DNA from: Burkholderia anthina
Lineage (GTDB): Bacteria > Pseudomonadota > Gammaproteobacteria > Burkholderiales > Burkholderiaceae
Direction of reading: 5' to 3'
Assembly (NCBI RefSeq): GCF_902498995.1
Contig: NZ_CABVLY010000007.1
Location: forward strand, 124,001 to 188,000
DNA: 64,000 nt
Positions 7,036 through 15,194 of the stretch are shown piece by piece. Each line of letters opens with the position of its first letter. Position 1 is the first letter of the stretch. The notes under the pieces are model-generated. The model was not told where the DNA came from. It saw only the letters and a program-made list of their open reading frames with translations, and searched no databases. A program made the translations under genes and the position numbers.

Positions 7036-8520
7036 ATGGACATCGCGATCCGCATCGAAGGCCGCCACGACCTGACCGGGCAGATCTTCCGCCAACTGCG
7101 CACAGCGATCGTCGACGGGCGGCTCGAAGGCGGCACCCGCCTGCCGTCGACGCGCGACCTCGCGAAGCAGCTCGGCGTATCGCGCAAGACGACGCTCGAT
7201 GCATTCGAGCGCCTCGTCGCCGAGGGCTACCTGAACACGCGCGCCGGCGACGGCACGTTCGTCACCGACGGCCTCGCGCGGGTGCCGCATGCGGCCGCCG
7301 CGGCAACGCCGTCGCTCGTCGAAGCCACGCCGCCGGTTCATGCCGTCGATGCGCGCGAACTGTGGGACGACCTGCCCGACGCGCTCGCGATGCCCACGCC
7401 GCAGGACTCGCCCGCCTTCGACTTTCGCGGCGGCGTGACCGACAAGACGCTGTTCCCGTTCGACGCGTGGCGCCGCTGCCTGCACCACGCGCTGCGCCAG
7501 CAGGCGCGCGGCCCCGGCCAGTATCACGACCCGGCCGGCGATCCGCAGTTGCGCGGCGCGATCGCGCGCTACGTCGGGTTCAGCCGCGCGGTCGCGTGCG
7601 GCTGGGACGACGTGCTCGTCACGCAGGGCGCGCAACAGGCGCTCGACCTGATCGCGCGCGTGGTCGTGCGGCCGGGCGACGTCGTCGCGGTCGAGAATCC
7701 CGGCTATCCGCCGGCACGCGCGGCGTTCGCGTCGCTCGGCGCGACGGTGATCGGCGTGCCGGTCGATGCGCACGGCATCGTCACCGAGCGGCTGCCCGAC
7801 GACGCGCGCCTCGTCTACGTGACGCCGTCGCACCAGTTTCCGCTCGGCATGCCGATGACGCTGGACCGGCGCGTCGCGCTGCTCGAATGGGCGCAGCGCC
7901 GCCGCGCGGTGATCATCGAGGACGACTACGACGGCGAGTTCCGCTTCGAAGGCCGCCCGGTGGAATCGCTGAAAAGCCTCGACCGCACCGGCCTCGTCGC
8001 CTACGTCGGCACGTTCTCGAAAACGATCTTCCCGGAACTGCGGATCGGCTACGCGATACCGCCGCGCGCGCTGCGCGGCGCGCTGTCCAAGGCCAAGCAG
8101 ATCGTCGACTGGCATACCTGCTCGCTGACGCAGGCCGCGCTCGCGCGCTTCATGCTCGAAGGCGACTTCGCCCGGCACCTGCGGCGCGTGCAGAAGCACT
8201 ACGACGCGCGCCGCACGATGCTGATCGCGCACCTGCGCGGCGGCCTCGCGCCGTGGTTCGACGCGATCGCGCCGACCGCCGGCATTCACCTGGCCGCGCT
8301 GCTGAAACCCGGGCTCGACGAAACCGCGCTGGTGCGGGCCGCCCGCGCCGACGGCATCGGCCTGTACGGGATCTCGGCATTCCATGTCGGCGCGCCGGTC
8401 CGCGCGGGCTTGCTGTTCGGCTATGGCGGGATCGACGCGCTGCGTATCGACACGGCGCTCGCGAAGCTGGCCGCGCTGCTGGATTCGGGCGGCACCGGCC
8501 ACACGCCACTGGTTACCTGA
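7036..8520 (+). CDS. MocR-type GntR regulator with PLP-dependent aminotransferase domain
   Basis: A 494-residue two-domain protein. Residues 8-75 are a GntR winged helix (LPSTRDLAKQLGVSRKTTLDAF), followed by a linker and a fold-type I aminotransferase-like domain. The Schiff-base Lys is visible in GTFSKTIFPELRIGY at residue 329, and IIEDDYDGEFRF carries the PLP-ring Asp. Such proteins sense PLP or PLP-amino acid adducts rather than catalysing transamination. The ATG at 7036 directly precedes the HTH. The frame is open far upstream, but that overlaps the divergent LysR gene and is not coding. Likely targets are itself and the two genes downstream on the same strand. Confidence 0.9.
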   Translation: MDIAIRIEGRHDLTGQIFRQLRTAIVDGRLEGGTRLPSTRDLAKQLGVSRKTTLDAFERLVAEGYLNTRAGDGTFVTDGLARVPHAAAAATPSLVEATPPVHAVDARELWDDLPDALAMPTPQDSPAFDFRGGVTDKTLFPFDAWRRCLHHALRQQARGPGQYHDPAGDPQLRGAIARYVGFSRAVACGWDDVLVTQGAQQALDLIARVVVRPGDVVAVENPGYPPARAAFASLGATVIGVPVDAHGIVTERLPDDARLVYVTPSHQFPLGMPMTLDRRVALLEWAQRRRAVIIEDDYDGEFRFEGRPVESLKSLDRTGLVAYVGTFSKTIFPELRIGYAIPPRALRGALSKAKQIVDWHTCSLTQAALARFMLEGDFARHLRRVQKHYDARRTMLIAHLRGGLAPWFDAIAPTAGIHLAALLKPGLDETALVRAARADGIGLYGISAFHVGAPVRAGLLFGYGGIDALRIDTALAKLAALLDSGGTGHTPLVT

Positions 8521-8613
8521 ATTTTCCGGAAATTGGACATTCAAGCAAGCCAGTGAGCGGCATACAGTGGGTCCTGTCGCGCCGCCGTGCGCATCAACCA
8601 CCCAGGACCCACC

Positions 8614-9051
8614 ATGCAACCGCGCCTGAACTTCTACGCCGCCAGCCCGAACGCCATCAAGGTGATGCGCAACGCCGAGGAATTCCTCGCGAAGAGCACC
8701 ATCGAAAAACCGCTCGCCGAACTCGTCCGGCTGCGCGCCTCGCAAATCAACGGCTGCGCGTTCTGCGTCGACATGCACACGACGGACGCGCGCAAGGGCG
8801 GCGAAACCGAGCGCCGCCTGGCGACCGTCGTCGTGTGGCGCGAAACGCCGTTCTTCACCGAGCGCGAACGCGCGGCGCTCGAATGGACCGAAGCGCTGAC
8901 GCTGGTCGCCGACAACCACGTGCCCGATTCCGTCTGGGAAGCCGTGAAACCGCATTTCAGCGACGCGGAACTGTTCGAACTGTCGCTGCTGATCACGACG
9001 ATCAACGCGTGGAACCGCTTCGCGATCGCGTTCCGCAAGATGCCCGAATAA
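8614..9051 (+). CDS. Carboxymuconolactone decarboxylase/AhpD-like alkylhydroperoxidase
   Basis: A 145-residue protein of the CMD/AhpD superfamily. The peroxidatic/resolving pair is in INGCAFCVDMH (Cys48, Cys51) with the accessory His55, the arrangement used by AhpD-type peroxidases. SLLITTINAWNRFAIAF near the end is the typical closing helix. It is cytoplasmic and likely reduces peroxides or acts as a thiol-disulfide protein. MocR genes next to CMD-domain genes are a recurring pairing. It is followed after 10 bp by the cupin gene, probably co-transcribed. Confidence 0.9.
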   Translation: MQPRLNFYAASPNAIKVMRNAEEFLAKSTIEKPLAELVRLRASQINGCAFCVDMHTTDARKGGETERRLATVVVWRETPFFTERERAALEWTEALTLVADNHVPDSVWEAVKPHFSDAELFELSLLITTINAWNRFAIAFRKMPE

Positions 9052-9061
9052 GGAGACGACG

Positions 9062-9481
9062 ATGATGCGTTCGACTCTCCGTCATACGTTTCTGTGCGCG
9101 TCGCTCGTGCTCGGCGCCGCGCTGCCGGCCGCCGTCCATGCGCACGACGCAGGCGACAACGTGCACGCGATCATGCGCCAGGCCGTGCCCGAAGCGCCCG
9201 GCAAGCTCGCGGTCGTCGCGACCGTCGACTATGCGCCCGGCCAGGCGTCGGAACCGCACCGGCACCTCGGCTCGGTGTTCGCCGTCGTGTCGAAAGGCGA
9301 AGTGCTGTCGCAGGTGAACGGCGGCCCGGTGCGCCGCTATCGCGCCGGCGAAGGCTGGTACGAGCCGCCCGGTTCGCGCCATCAGGTATCGCGCAATGCG
9401 AGCGCCACCGAACCCGCTCAACTCGTCGTGTTCGGGCTGACCGGCGAGCACGATCCGCTGACGTCGCCGATCGATCAGTGA
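9062..9481 (+). CDS. Exported single-domain cupin protein
   Basis: A 139-residue protein with a Sec signal peptide (positively charged start, hydrophobic core, cleavage near VHAHD) and one conserved beta-barrel cupin domain. The metal-binding motif EPHRHLGS gives the two histidines, with a Glu further on (GEVLSQVNGG) and a third His in GSRHQVS. It is probably periplasmic. The reaction is unknown. Small cupins of this type isomerise or bind small acids or quinones, or may protect against oxidants alongside the AhpD-like neighbour. The start ATG-ATG follows GGAGACG. Confidence 0.85.
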   Translation: MMRSTLRHTFLCASLVLGAALPAAVHAHDAGDNVHAIMRQAVPEAPGKLAVVATVDYAPGQASEPHRHLGSVFAVVSKGEVLSQVNGGPVRRYRAGEGWYEPPGSRHQVSRNASATEPAQLVVFGLTGEHDPLTSPIDQ

Positions 9482-9490
9482 CGACGTTTC

Positions 9491-9520
9491 AGGCGCGCGT
9501 GCCGCAGCGCACGCGCGCCT
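9491..9520 (+). terminator. Strong GC hairpin after the cupin gene
   Basis: A perfect 12-bp stem (9491-9502 with 9509-9520) closes a 6-nt loop 9 bp after the cupin stop codon. It lacks a T-run, so it could be a termination aid or a 3' stabiliser of the MocR-CMD-cupin transcript. Confidence 0.5.
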
Positions 9521-9764
9521 GCTTCACGACCGGCCGCCCTGCCAGCGCCATGCCGGATCCGCGCCGATGCCTCACTGGTTTCGGCCATCTCCCCTCCGCC
9601 GCTTCCTCATTAACCGCTCCCTACACGCCGCCACCCGCGCACGGCCCTCCGTCGAGCCACCTCCGCGCACGTCCGCACCGCCATTCGGCGCACGCCTGAT
9701 CTCGATCAACGCGGGCGAAAACCCTTCCTTGAAATTAACTAACTCATCAATTAGCGTCGATTTC

Positions 9765-10463
9765 ATGAACGCGAAATCCACCGTCGCCAAGCCGCGCGGG
9801 CGCCGCCCGTCGGTGGAGGACTTCGACCTGCGCGGCCACATGCTCGACGTTGCGATCCAGCTGTTCGCCGAGCGCGGCATCGCCGCGACGACGGTAGCGC
9901 AGATCGCCGCGGCCGCCGGCGTCACGTCGGCGATGGTCCACTACTACTTCACGAGTCGCGAGCACCTGCTCGACGCGATCGTCGAGGAGCGGCTCGCGCA
10001 GGTCATCGCGTTCGTGTGGCGACCGACCGCGCCGGAGATCGACAACGATCCGTTCGCGCTCGTCGCCGAACTCGTCGACCGCTTCTTCGACGTCACGCAT
10101 CGCATGCCGTGGCTGCCGTCGATCTGGCTGCGCGAGATCGTCCACGAAGGCGGCCTGCTGCGCGAGCGGATGGTCCGCCGCATTCCGCTCGAGCATGTCG
10201 GGCGTTTTGCCGAACGCATCCGCGCCGCGCAGCAGGCCGGCACGCTGAACCCGTCGCTCGAACCCGCATTCCTGTTCCATTCGATCATCGCGCTCGTGAT
10301 GCTGCCGCTCGCGACCGCGAAGCTGTGGCAAAGCGCGCGCGGCCTGCCGCCGATCGATCGCGACGTACTGCATCGCCATGTCCACGCGCTGCTCGACTCC
10401 GGCATGCAGGCGCCCGCCACCGCGCCGGATGCGCGCTCGCGCACGCCACGGAGGCCGTCGTGA
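9765..10463 (+). CDS. TetR-family repressor of the efflux operon
   Basis: A 232-residue TetR regulator. The N-terminal helix-turn-helix is clear (GIAATTVAQIAAAAGVTSAMVHYYFTSREHLL, roughly residues 42-75), preceded by a basic arm PRGRRPS. The C-terminal ligand domain resembles CecR/YbiH-like regulators that sit in front of YbhGFSR-type efflux genes. The ATG at 9765 lies just downstream of an AT-rich stretch with an imperfect dyad (TAACTAAC and ATTAG half sites around 9737-9754), a likely operator. Its stop codon overlaps the GTG of the adaptor gene (GTGA), so the regulator is the first gene of the operon it probably represses. Confidence 0.9.
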   Translation: MNAKSTVAKPRGRRPSVEDFDLRGHMLDVAIQLFAERGIAATTVAQIAAAAGVTSAMVHYYFTSREHLLDAIVEERLAQVIAFVWRPTAPEIDNDPFALVAELVDRFFDVTHRMPWLPSIWLREIVHEGGLLRERMVRRIPLEHVGRFAERIRAAQQAGTLNPSLEPAFLFHSIIALVMLPLATAKLWQSARGLPPIDRDVLHRHVHALLDSGMQAPATAPDARSRTPRRPS

Positions 10464-11422
10464 GCACCGCCCGCGCGCTGCCGCTCGCGCTGGCCGCTAC
10501 CGCGCTGCTCGCCGGTTGCGGACGGCCGGCAGACACCGGCACGACCTACCAGGGCTATGTCGAAGGCGAATTCGTGTACCTGTCGTCGTCGCAAGCGGGC
10601 ACGCTGACCCAGTTGTCGGTCGAGCGCGGCCAGGCCGTCGCGGCCGGTACGCCGGTGTTCGCGCTCGAAGCCGTCAGCGAAACGGCCGCGCTGCGGCAGG
10701 CGCAACATCAGCTCGCGGCCGCGCGCGCGCAGCTTGCCGATCTGCAGACCGGCAAGCGTCCTCCGGAGATCGCGGTCACGCGTGCCCAGCTCGCGCAGGC
10801 CACCGCACAAGCGGCGCGGGCCGCCGCGCAACGCGTGCGCGACGAACGCCAGTACGCGGCCGGCGGCCTGTCGCAGCAGCAGCTCGACGATACGCGCACC
10901 GCCGCGCAGACCACTGCCGCGCAGATGCGCGAGTTGCAGAACCAGGTCGAAGTCGCGCGGTTGCCGGGCCGCGAGCAGCAGGTCGCCGCCCAGGCCGCGC
11001 AGGTCGACGCCGCGCAGGCGGCCGTGACCGAAGCGCAATGGAAGCTCGATCAGAAGCGCGTCGCCGCGCCCGCCGCCGGGCGCGTGTACGACACGCTGTA
11101 CCGCGTCGGCGAATGGGTGCAGGCCGGCAATCCGGTCGTGCAGATGCTGCCGCCGCAGAACCTGAAGGTGCGCTTCTTCGTGCCGGAGGCGGCCATTGCG
11201 TCGCTCGCCCCGGGGAAGACAGTCTCGGTCCACTGCGACGGCTGCCCGGCCGACTTGCCCGCGCGCATCACCTACGTGTCGAGCGAGGCCGAGTACACGC
11301 CGCCCGTGATCTACAGCAACGCGAGCCGGACCAAGCTCGTGTTCATGGTCGAGGCGCGCCCGGCGCTCGCCGACGCGCCGAAGCTGCATCCGGGCCAGCC
11401 CGTCGCCGTGAGGGTGCGATGA
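10460..11422 (+). CDS. HlyD/EmrA-type membrane-fusion lipoprotein of an ABC efflux system
   Basis: A 320-residue periplasmic adaptor. It starts at GTG 10460, overlapping the TetR stop and preceded by GGAGG. The N-terminus carries a lipobox (LLAGCG), so it is anchored in the inner membrane. A lipoyl half-motif is followed by a long Ala/Gln-rich coiled-coil hairpin (about residues 70-195), then the second lipoyl half (RVAAPAAGRVYDTLYRVGEWV) and a beta-barrel ending HPGQPVAVRVR. Architecture matches YbhG-like adaptors. It would link the ABC-2 exporter encoded next to the NodT outer-membrane factor. Confidence 0.9.
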   Translation: MSTARALPLALAATALLAGCGRPADTGTTYQGYVEGEFVYLSSSQAGTLTQLSVERGQAVAAGTPVFALEAVSETAALRQAQHQLAAARAQLADLQTGKRPPEIAVTRAQLAQATAQAARAAAQRVRDERQYAAGGLSQQQLDDTRTAAQTTAAQMRELQNQVEVARLPGREQQVAAQAAQVDAAQAAVTEAQWKLDQKRVAAPAAGRVYDTLYRVGEWVQAGNPVVQMLPPQNLKVRFFVPEAAIASLAPGKTVSVHCDGCPADLPARITYVSSEAEYTPPVIYSNASRTKLVFMVEARPALADAPKLHPGQPVAVRVR

Positions 11423-12390
11423 ACGTGCCTTCCGCTCCGTACGCGATCGACGTCGACCGCCTGAACAAGCGATTTGGCGACAAGCACGTCGTGAAGGACG
11501 TATCGCTGCGCGTCGCGCGCGGCGAGATCTTCGGCTTTCTCGGACCGAACGGCAGCGGCAAGACCACGTCGATCCGGATGATGTGCGGCCTGCTCACGCC
11601 CGACTCGGGCAGCGGCACCTGCCTCGGCTACGACATCGTGCGCGACAGCGCGCAGATCAAGCGGCGCGTCGGCTACATGACGCAGCGCTTCTCGTACTGG
11701 GAAGACCTGTCGATTCGCGAGAACCTCGATTTCGTCGCACGCGTGTACGGGATGCCCGATCGCCGCGCGGCCGTCGCGCGCGCGCTCGACGGGCTCGGCC
11801 TCGCAAGCCGGGCGGACCAGCTCACGGGCGCGCTGTCCGGCGGCTGGAAACAGCGCCTCGCGCTCGCCGCGTGCATGCTGCACGAACCGGAACTGCTGCT
11901 GCTCGACGAACCGACCGCCGGCGTCGATCCCGCCGCGCGCCGCGACTTCTGGGAAGAACTGCACCGGCTGGCCGCACAAGGGATCTCGGTGCTCGTCAGC
12001 ACGCACTACATGGACGAAGCCGAGCGCTGCCACAAGCTCGCGTACATCGCGTCCGGCGAACTGCTCGCGCAAGGCACGTCGACGGAAATCGTCGCGTCGC
12101 AGCACCTGTCGACCCGCACGATCACGGGCGGGCACCTGGCCGAACTGTCCGCGCAGCTGCGCACGATGCCGGGGGTCGACCAGACCGTCGTGTTCGGCTC
12201 CGCGCTGCACGTGAGCGGCCGCGATGGTGCGCTGCTCGACGCCACGCTCGCGCAGGTCGCGGCACAGGCCGCCGCGCAGGCGAACGGCCGCGCATCGCTG
12301 CAGGTCGCGCCGATCGACACCGGGCTCGAAGATGTCTTCATCTACATGATGGGCCGTGCATCCGGGCCGCCCGGCGGAGCATCGTCATGA
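11419..12390 (+). CDS. ABC exporter ATP-binding subunit
   Basis: A 323-residue ABC-2-type ATPase. Walker A GPNGSGKTT is at residues 42-50, followed by the Q-loop in MTQRFSYWEDLSI, the signature LSGGWKQR, Walker B LLLLDEPTAGVDP and the switch His in STHYMDEAE. The C-terminal 90 residues form the extra domain seen in drug/antibiotic exporters of the CcmA/YbhF type, although YbhF itself has two nucleotide-binding domains and this protein one. It overlaps the adaptor gene by ATGA and the permease by ATGA, so translation is coupled. It should act as a dimer with the single permease downstream. Confidence 0.93.
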   Translation: MNVPSAPYAIDVDRLNKRFGDKHVVKDVSLRVARGEIFGFLGPNGSGKTTSIRMMCGLLTPDSGSGTCLGYDIVRDSAQIKRRVGYMTQRFSYWEDLSIRENLDFVARVYGMPDRRAAVARALDGLGLASRADQLTGALSGGWKQRLALAACMLHEPELLLLDEPTAGVDPAARRDFWEELHRLAAQGISVLVSTHYMDEAERCHKLAYIASGELLAQGTSTEIVASQHLSTRTITGGHLAELSAQLRTMPGVDQTVVFGSALHVSGRDGALLDATLAQVAAQAAAQANGRASLQVAPIDTGLEDVFIYMMGRASGPPGGASS

Positions 12391-13541
12391 ACGCATGGAC
12401 GGGCCTGCGCGAGTCGTTCTCGGTCGCGCGCTGGTGGAGCATCGTGATGAAGGAATTCCTGCAGCTGCGCCGCGATCGCGTGACGTTCGCGATGATCGTC
12501 GGCGTGCCGATCATCCAGCTCGCGCTGTTCGGCTTCGCGATCAACACCGATCCGAAGCATCTGCCGACCGCGGTGATCGTCGCCGATCCGGGCCCCTTCG
12601 CACGCAGCTTCATCGCCGCGATGCGCAATTCCGCGTATTTCGACATCGTCGCGGCGCTGCCCGACGAAGCGGCCGGCCGGCATGCGCTCGCGCGCGGCGA
12701 CGTGCAGTTCGTGCTGAGCGTGCCGGCCGATTTCTCGAAACGGCTGCTGCGCGGCGAGCATCCGTCGCTGCTCGTCGAGGCGGACGCGACCGATCCCGTC
12801 GCGACCGCGTCGGCGATCAGCGCGCTGCCGGGCCTCGTGCAGCCCGTCGCGGACAAGGACCTGACGGGCCCCCTCGCGCGCCTGAACGGCCGCCCGCCCG
12901 CGTTCGACGTTGTGCTGCATCGCCTGTACAACCCCGAAGGCATCACGCAGTACAACGTCGTGCCCGGCCTGATGGGCGTGATCCTGACGATGACGATGGT
13001 GATGATGACGGGCCTCGCGATCACCCGCGAACGCGAGCGCGGCACGATGGAAAACCTGCTCGCGACACCCGTACGGCCGATCGAGGTGATGACGGGCAAG
13101 ATCGTCCCGTACGTGTTCATCGGGCTGATCCAGGTGTCGATCATTCTCGCCGCCGCGCGGTACGTGTTCGAGGTGCCGTTCGTCGGCGGCGTATTCGCGA
13201 TCTACCTGGCCGCGCTGCTCTTCATTGCCGCGAACCTGACGGTCGGCATCACGCTGTCGTCGCTCGCGCAGAACCAGTTGCAGGCGATGCAGCTCGCGGT
13301 GTTCTACTTCCTGCCGAACATCCTGCTGTCGGGCTTCATGTTCCCGTTCGCCGGGATGCCGAAGTGGGCGCAGTTCATCGGCAACCTGCTGCCGCTCACC
13401 TACTTCAACCGCCTGGTGCGCGGCATCCTGCTGAAAGGCAACGACTGGACCGACCTGTGGCCGTCCGTGTGGCCCGTCGCACTGTTCACCGTCGTCGTGA
13501 TGGGTGTCGCGCTGCGCTTCTACCGGCGCACGCTCGATTAG
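12387..13541 (+). CDS. ABC-2-type exporter permease
   Basis: A 384-residue ABC-2 permease of the YhhJ/YbhS class. It has one N-terminal membrane helix (MIVGVPIIQLALFGFAI), a large periplasmic domain of about 150 residues, then five C-terminal helices starting at VPGLMGVILTMTMVMM. The coupling-helix region TRERERGTMENLLATPVRPIE is diagnostic. Only one permease gene is present, whereas E. coli YbhFSR has two, so a homodimer is expected. It overlaps the ATPase gene by 4 bp, and the outer-membrane factor follows after 10 bp. Confidence 0.92.
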   Translation: MNAWTGLRESFSVARWWSIVMKEFLQLRRDRVTFAMIVGVPIIQLALFGFAINTDPKHLPTAVIVADPGPFARSFIAAMRNSAYFDIVAALPDEAAGRHALARGDVQFVLSVPADFSKRLLRGEHPSLLVEADATDPVATASAISALPGLVQPVADKDLTGPLARLNGRPPAFDVVLHRLYNPEGITQYNVVPGLMGVILTMTMVMMTGLAITRERERGTMENLLATPVRPIEVMTGKIVPYVFIGLIQVSIILAAARYVFEVPFVGGVFAIYLAALLFIAANLTVGITLSSLAQNQLQAMQLAVFYFLPNILLSGFMFPFAGMPKWAQFIGNLLPLTYFNRLVRGILLKGNDWTDLWPSVWPVALFTVVVMGVALRFYRRTLD

Positions 13542-13551
13542 GGGCCGCGCG

Positions 13552-15039
13552 ATGAAACCGCCTTCGCGTCGCGCCTCCCTCGCTGCCCACGGCAGCGTGC
13601 TGGCCGCCGTCGCACTGCTCGCCGGATGCGCGGTCGGGCCGGATTTCCGCGCGCCGGACCCGCCGGCCACGCCACGGTACACGCACGATGCGGCGCCCAC
13701 GACCACGGCCGCCGCCGGCGGCCCGGCCGGCGGCGCGCAGACGTTCGAGCCGTCCGCACACACGCTGCAACGCTGGTGGACGACGTTCGGCTCCGATCCG
13801 CTCGACCGCCTCGTCGATACCGCATGGCACAACAGCCCGACGCTCGCCGAGGCCCGCGCGCGGCTCGACGAAGCACGGCAGAACCATGCGGCCCAGGCCG
13901 GCGCGACGATGCTGCCGCGCGTCGACGCAAACCTGTCCGCCACGCGCGAGCAGGTCGACATCGCCTCGTTCGGGCTGCCCGCCAGCGTGCCGAATCCCGG
14001 GCCGTTCACGCTGTATGACGCGTCGGTGAACGTGTCGTACACACTCGACGTGTTCGGCGGCGACCGACGCGCGCTCGAAGCGCTGCGTGCCCAGGTCGAC
14101 TATCAGGCGTACACGCTCGATGCCGCCCGCCTGACACTCGCGGGCAACGTCGTCGCGACCGCGATCCTGCGCGCATCGCTCGCGCAGCAGGTCGCGCTCA
14201 CGCGGCAGCTCGTCGACGCGCAGGCGCGGCAATTGCGCATCGTCGAAGCGCGCTTCGCGGCGGGTGGCGTGTCGCGGGCCGACGTGCATGCCCAGCGTGC
14301 GCTGCTCGCGCAGACACAGGCATCGTTGCCGCCGCTCGCGGCGCGCTACGCGCAGGCCGGCCACCGCCTCGCGATCCTGCTGGGCGCGCCGCCGTCCGGC
14401 GCCGTGCTGCCCGACCTCGCGCTCGACGCACTCGCGCTGCCGCGCACGCTGCCGGTCGCGCTGCCGTCGACGCTCGCGCGCGAACGGCCCGACATCCGCG
14501 CGGCGGAGGCCGTGCTGCACCAGGCGAGCGCGAACGTCGGCGTGGCCACGGCGAACCTGTATCCGCGTTTTTCGATTTCGGCAGGGGTCGGGTCGGAGCG
14601 CACGCGCATCGTGGATATCGTGAGCGGGCTCAATGTGTGGAACGTCGGCCTGGGCCTGACGCAGCCGCTCTTTCACGGCGGCGAGCTGCGCGCGAGAAAA
14701 CGCGCGGCCGAAGCGGCGTACGACGCCGCATTCGCGAGCTATCGGGAAACCGTGCTGCTGGCGCTTCAGCAGGTCGCCGACGCGATGCGCGCGGTCGAAC
14801 ACGATGCCGCCGAATTGCAGGCGAGGAACACCGCTGCGCAACAGGCAGCGGCGAGCAATGCGATTGCCGGCGACCGCTACGCGGCGGGCGGAATCAGCCG
14901 GGTCGACCTGCTCGACACGCAGCGGCAGGCACTGCAGACCGCGCTCGACCGGACACGCGCGCAAGCCGACCGGCTTGCCGATACGGCGGCGCTGTTCCAG
15001 GCGCTGGCGGGAACGTGGACGGATGATTCGCATCACTGA
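13552..15039 (+). CDS. NodT-family outer-membrane efflux factor (lipoprotein)
   Basis: A 495-residue TolC-like outer-membrane channel of the NodT/OprM family. The lipobox LLAGCAVGPDF is followed by the family hallmark PDFRAPDPP. WWTTFGSDPLDRLV and two repeated alpha-helical/beta-strand halves follow (second half begins near RERPDIRAAEAVLHQASANVGVATANLYP). It completes a tripartite ABC exporter across both membranes with the three preceding gene products. It is the last gene of the operon and is followed by a bidirectional terminator. The substrate is unknown, and drugs or toxic aromatics are typical for the group. Confidence 0.93.
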   Translation: MKPPSRRASLAAHGSVLAAVALLAGCAVGPDFRAPDPPATPRYTHDAAPTTTAAAGGPAGGAQTFEPSAHTLQRWWTTFGSDPLDRLVDTAWHNSPTLAEARARLDEARQNHAAQAGATMLPRVDANLSATREQVDIASFGLPASVPNPGPFTLYDASVNVSYTLDVFGGDRRALEALRAQVDYQAYTLDAARLTLAGNVVATAILRASLAQQVALTRQLVDAQARQLRIVEARFAAGGVSRADVHAQRALLAQTQASLPPLAARYAQAGHRLAILLGAPPSGAVLPDLALDALALPRTLPVALPSTLARERPDIRAAEAVLHQASANVGVATANLYPRFSISAGVGSERTRIVDIVSGLNVWNVGLGLTQPLFHGGELRARKRAAEAAYDAAFASYRETVLLALQQVADAMRAVEHDAAELQARNTAAQQAAASNAIAGDRYAAGGISRVDLLDTQRQALQTALDRTRAQADRLADTAALFQALAGTWTDDSHH

Positions 15040-15124
15040 TCGCCGGATGGCGCGAGCACGCGTCGTCGAACGCGCGTGACCGGCAACCGCACCCGTGCTA
15101 CGCGGCCCGCACGACCGTACCCAC

Positions 15125-15154
15125 GAAAAAACCGGCCCGAAGGCCGGTTTTTTC
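15125..15154. terminator. Bidirectional rho-independent terminator
   Basis: ACCGGCC (15131-15137) pairs with GGCCGGT (15142-15148) around a 4-nt loop. It is flanked by six A residues on the left and six T residues on the right, so it works on both strands. It separates the convergent efflux operon and porin gene. Confidence 0.9.
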
Positions 15155-15194
15155 ATACCGCATGCCGTGAGCGGCGCTCGCGCGCCGCGCGACA

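Noticed and set aside
6922-8955. Very long minus-strand frame opposite the MocR gene
   Set aside because: It is antisense to a complete MocR protein and rich in Arg/Ala/Asp, the typical mirror of a high-GC coding gene.
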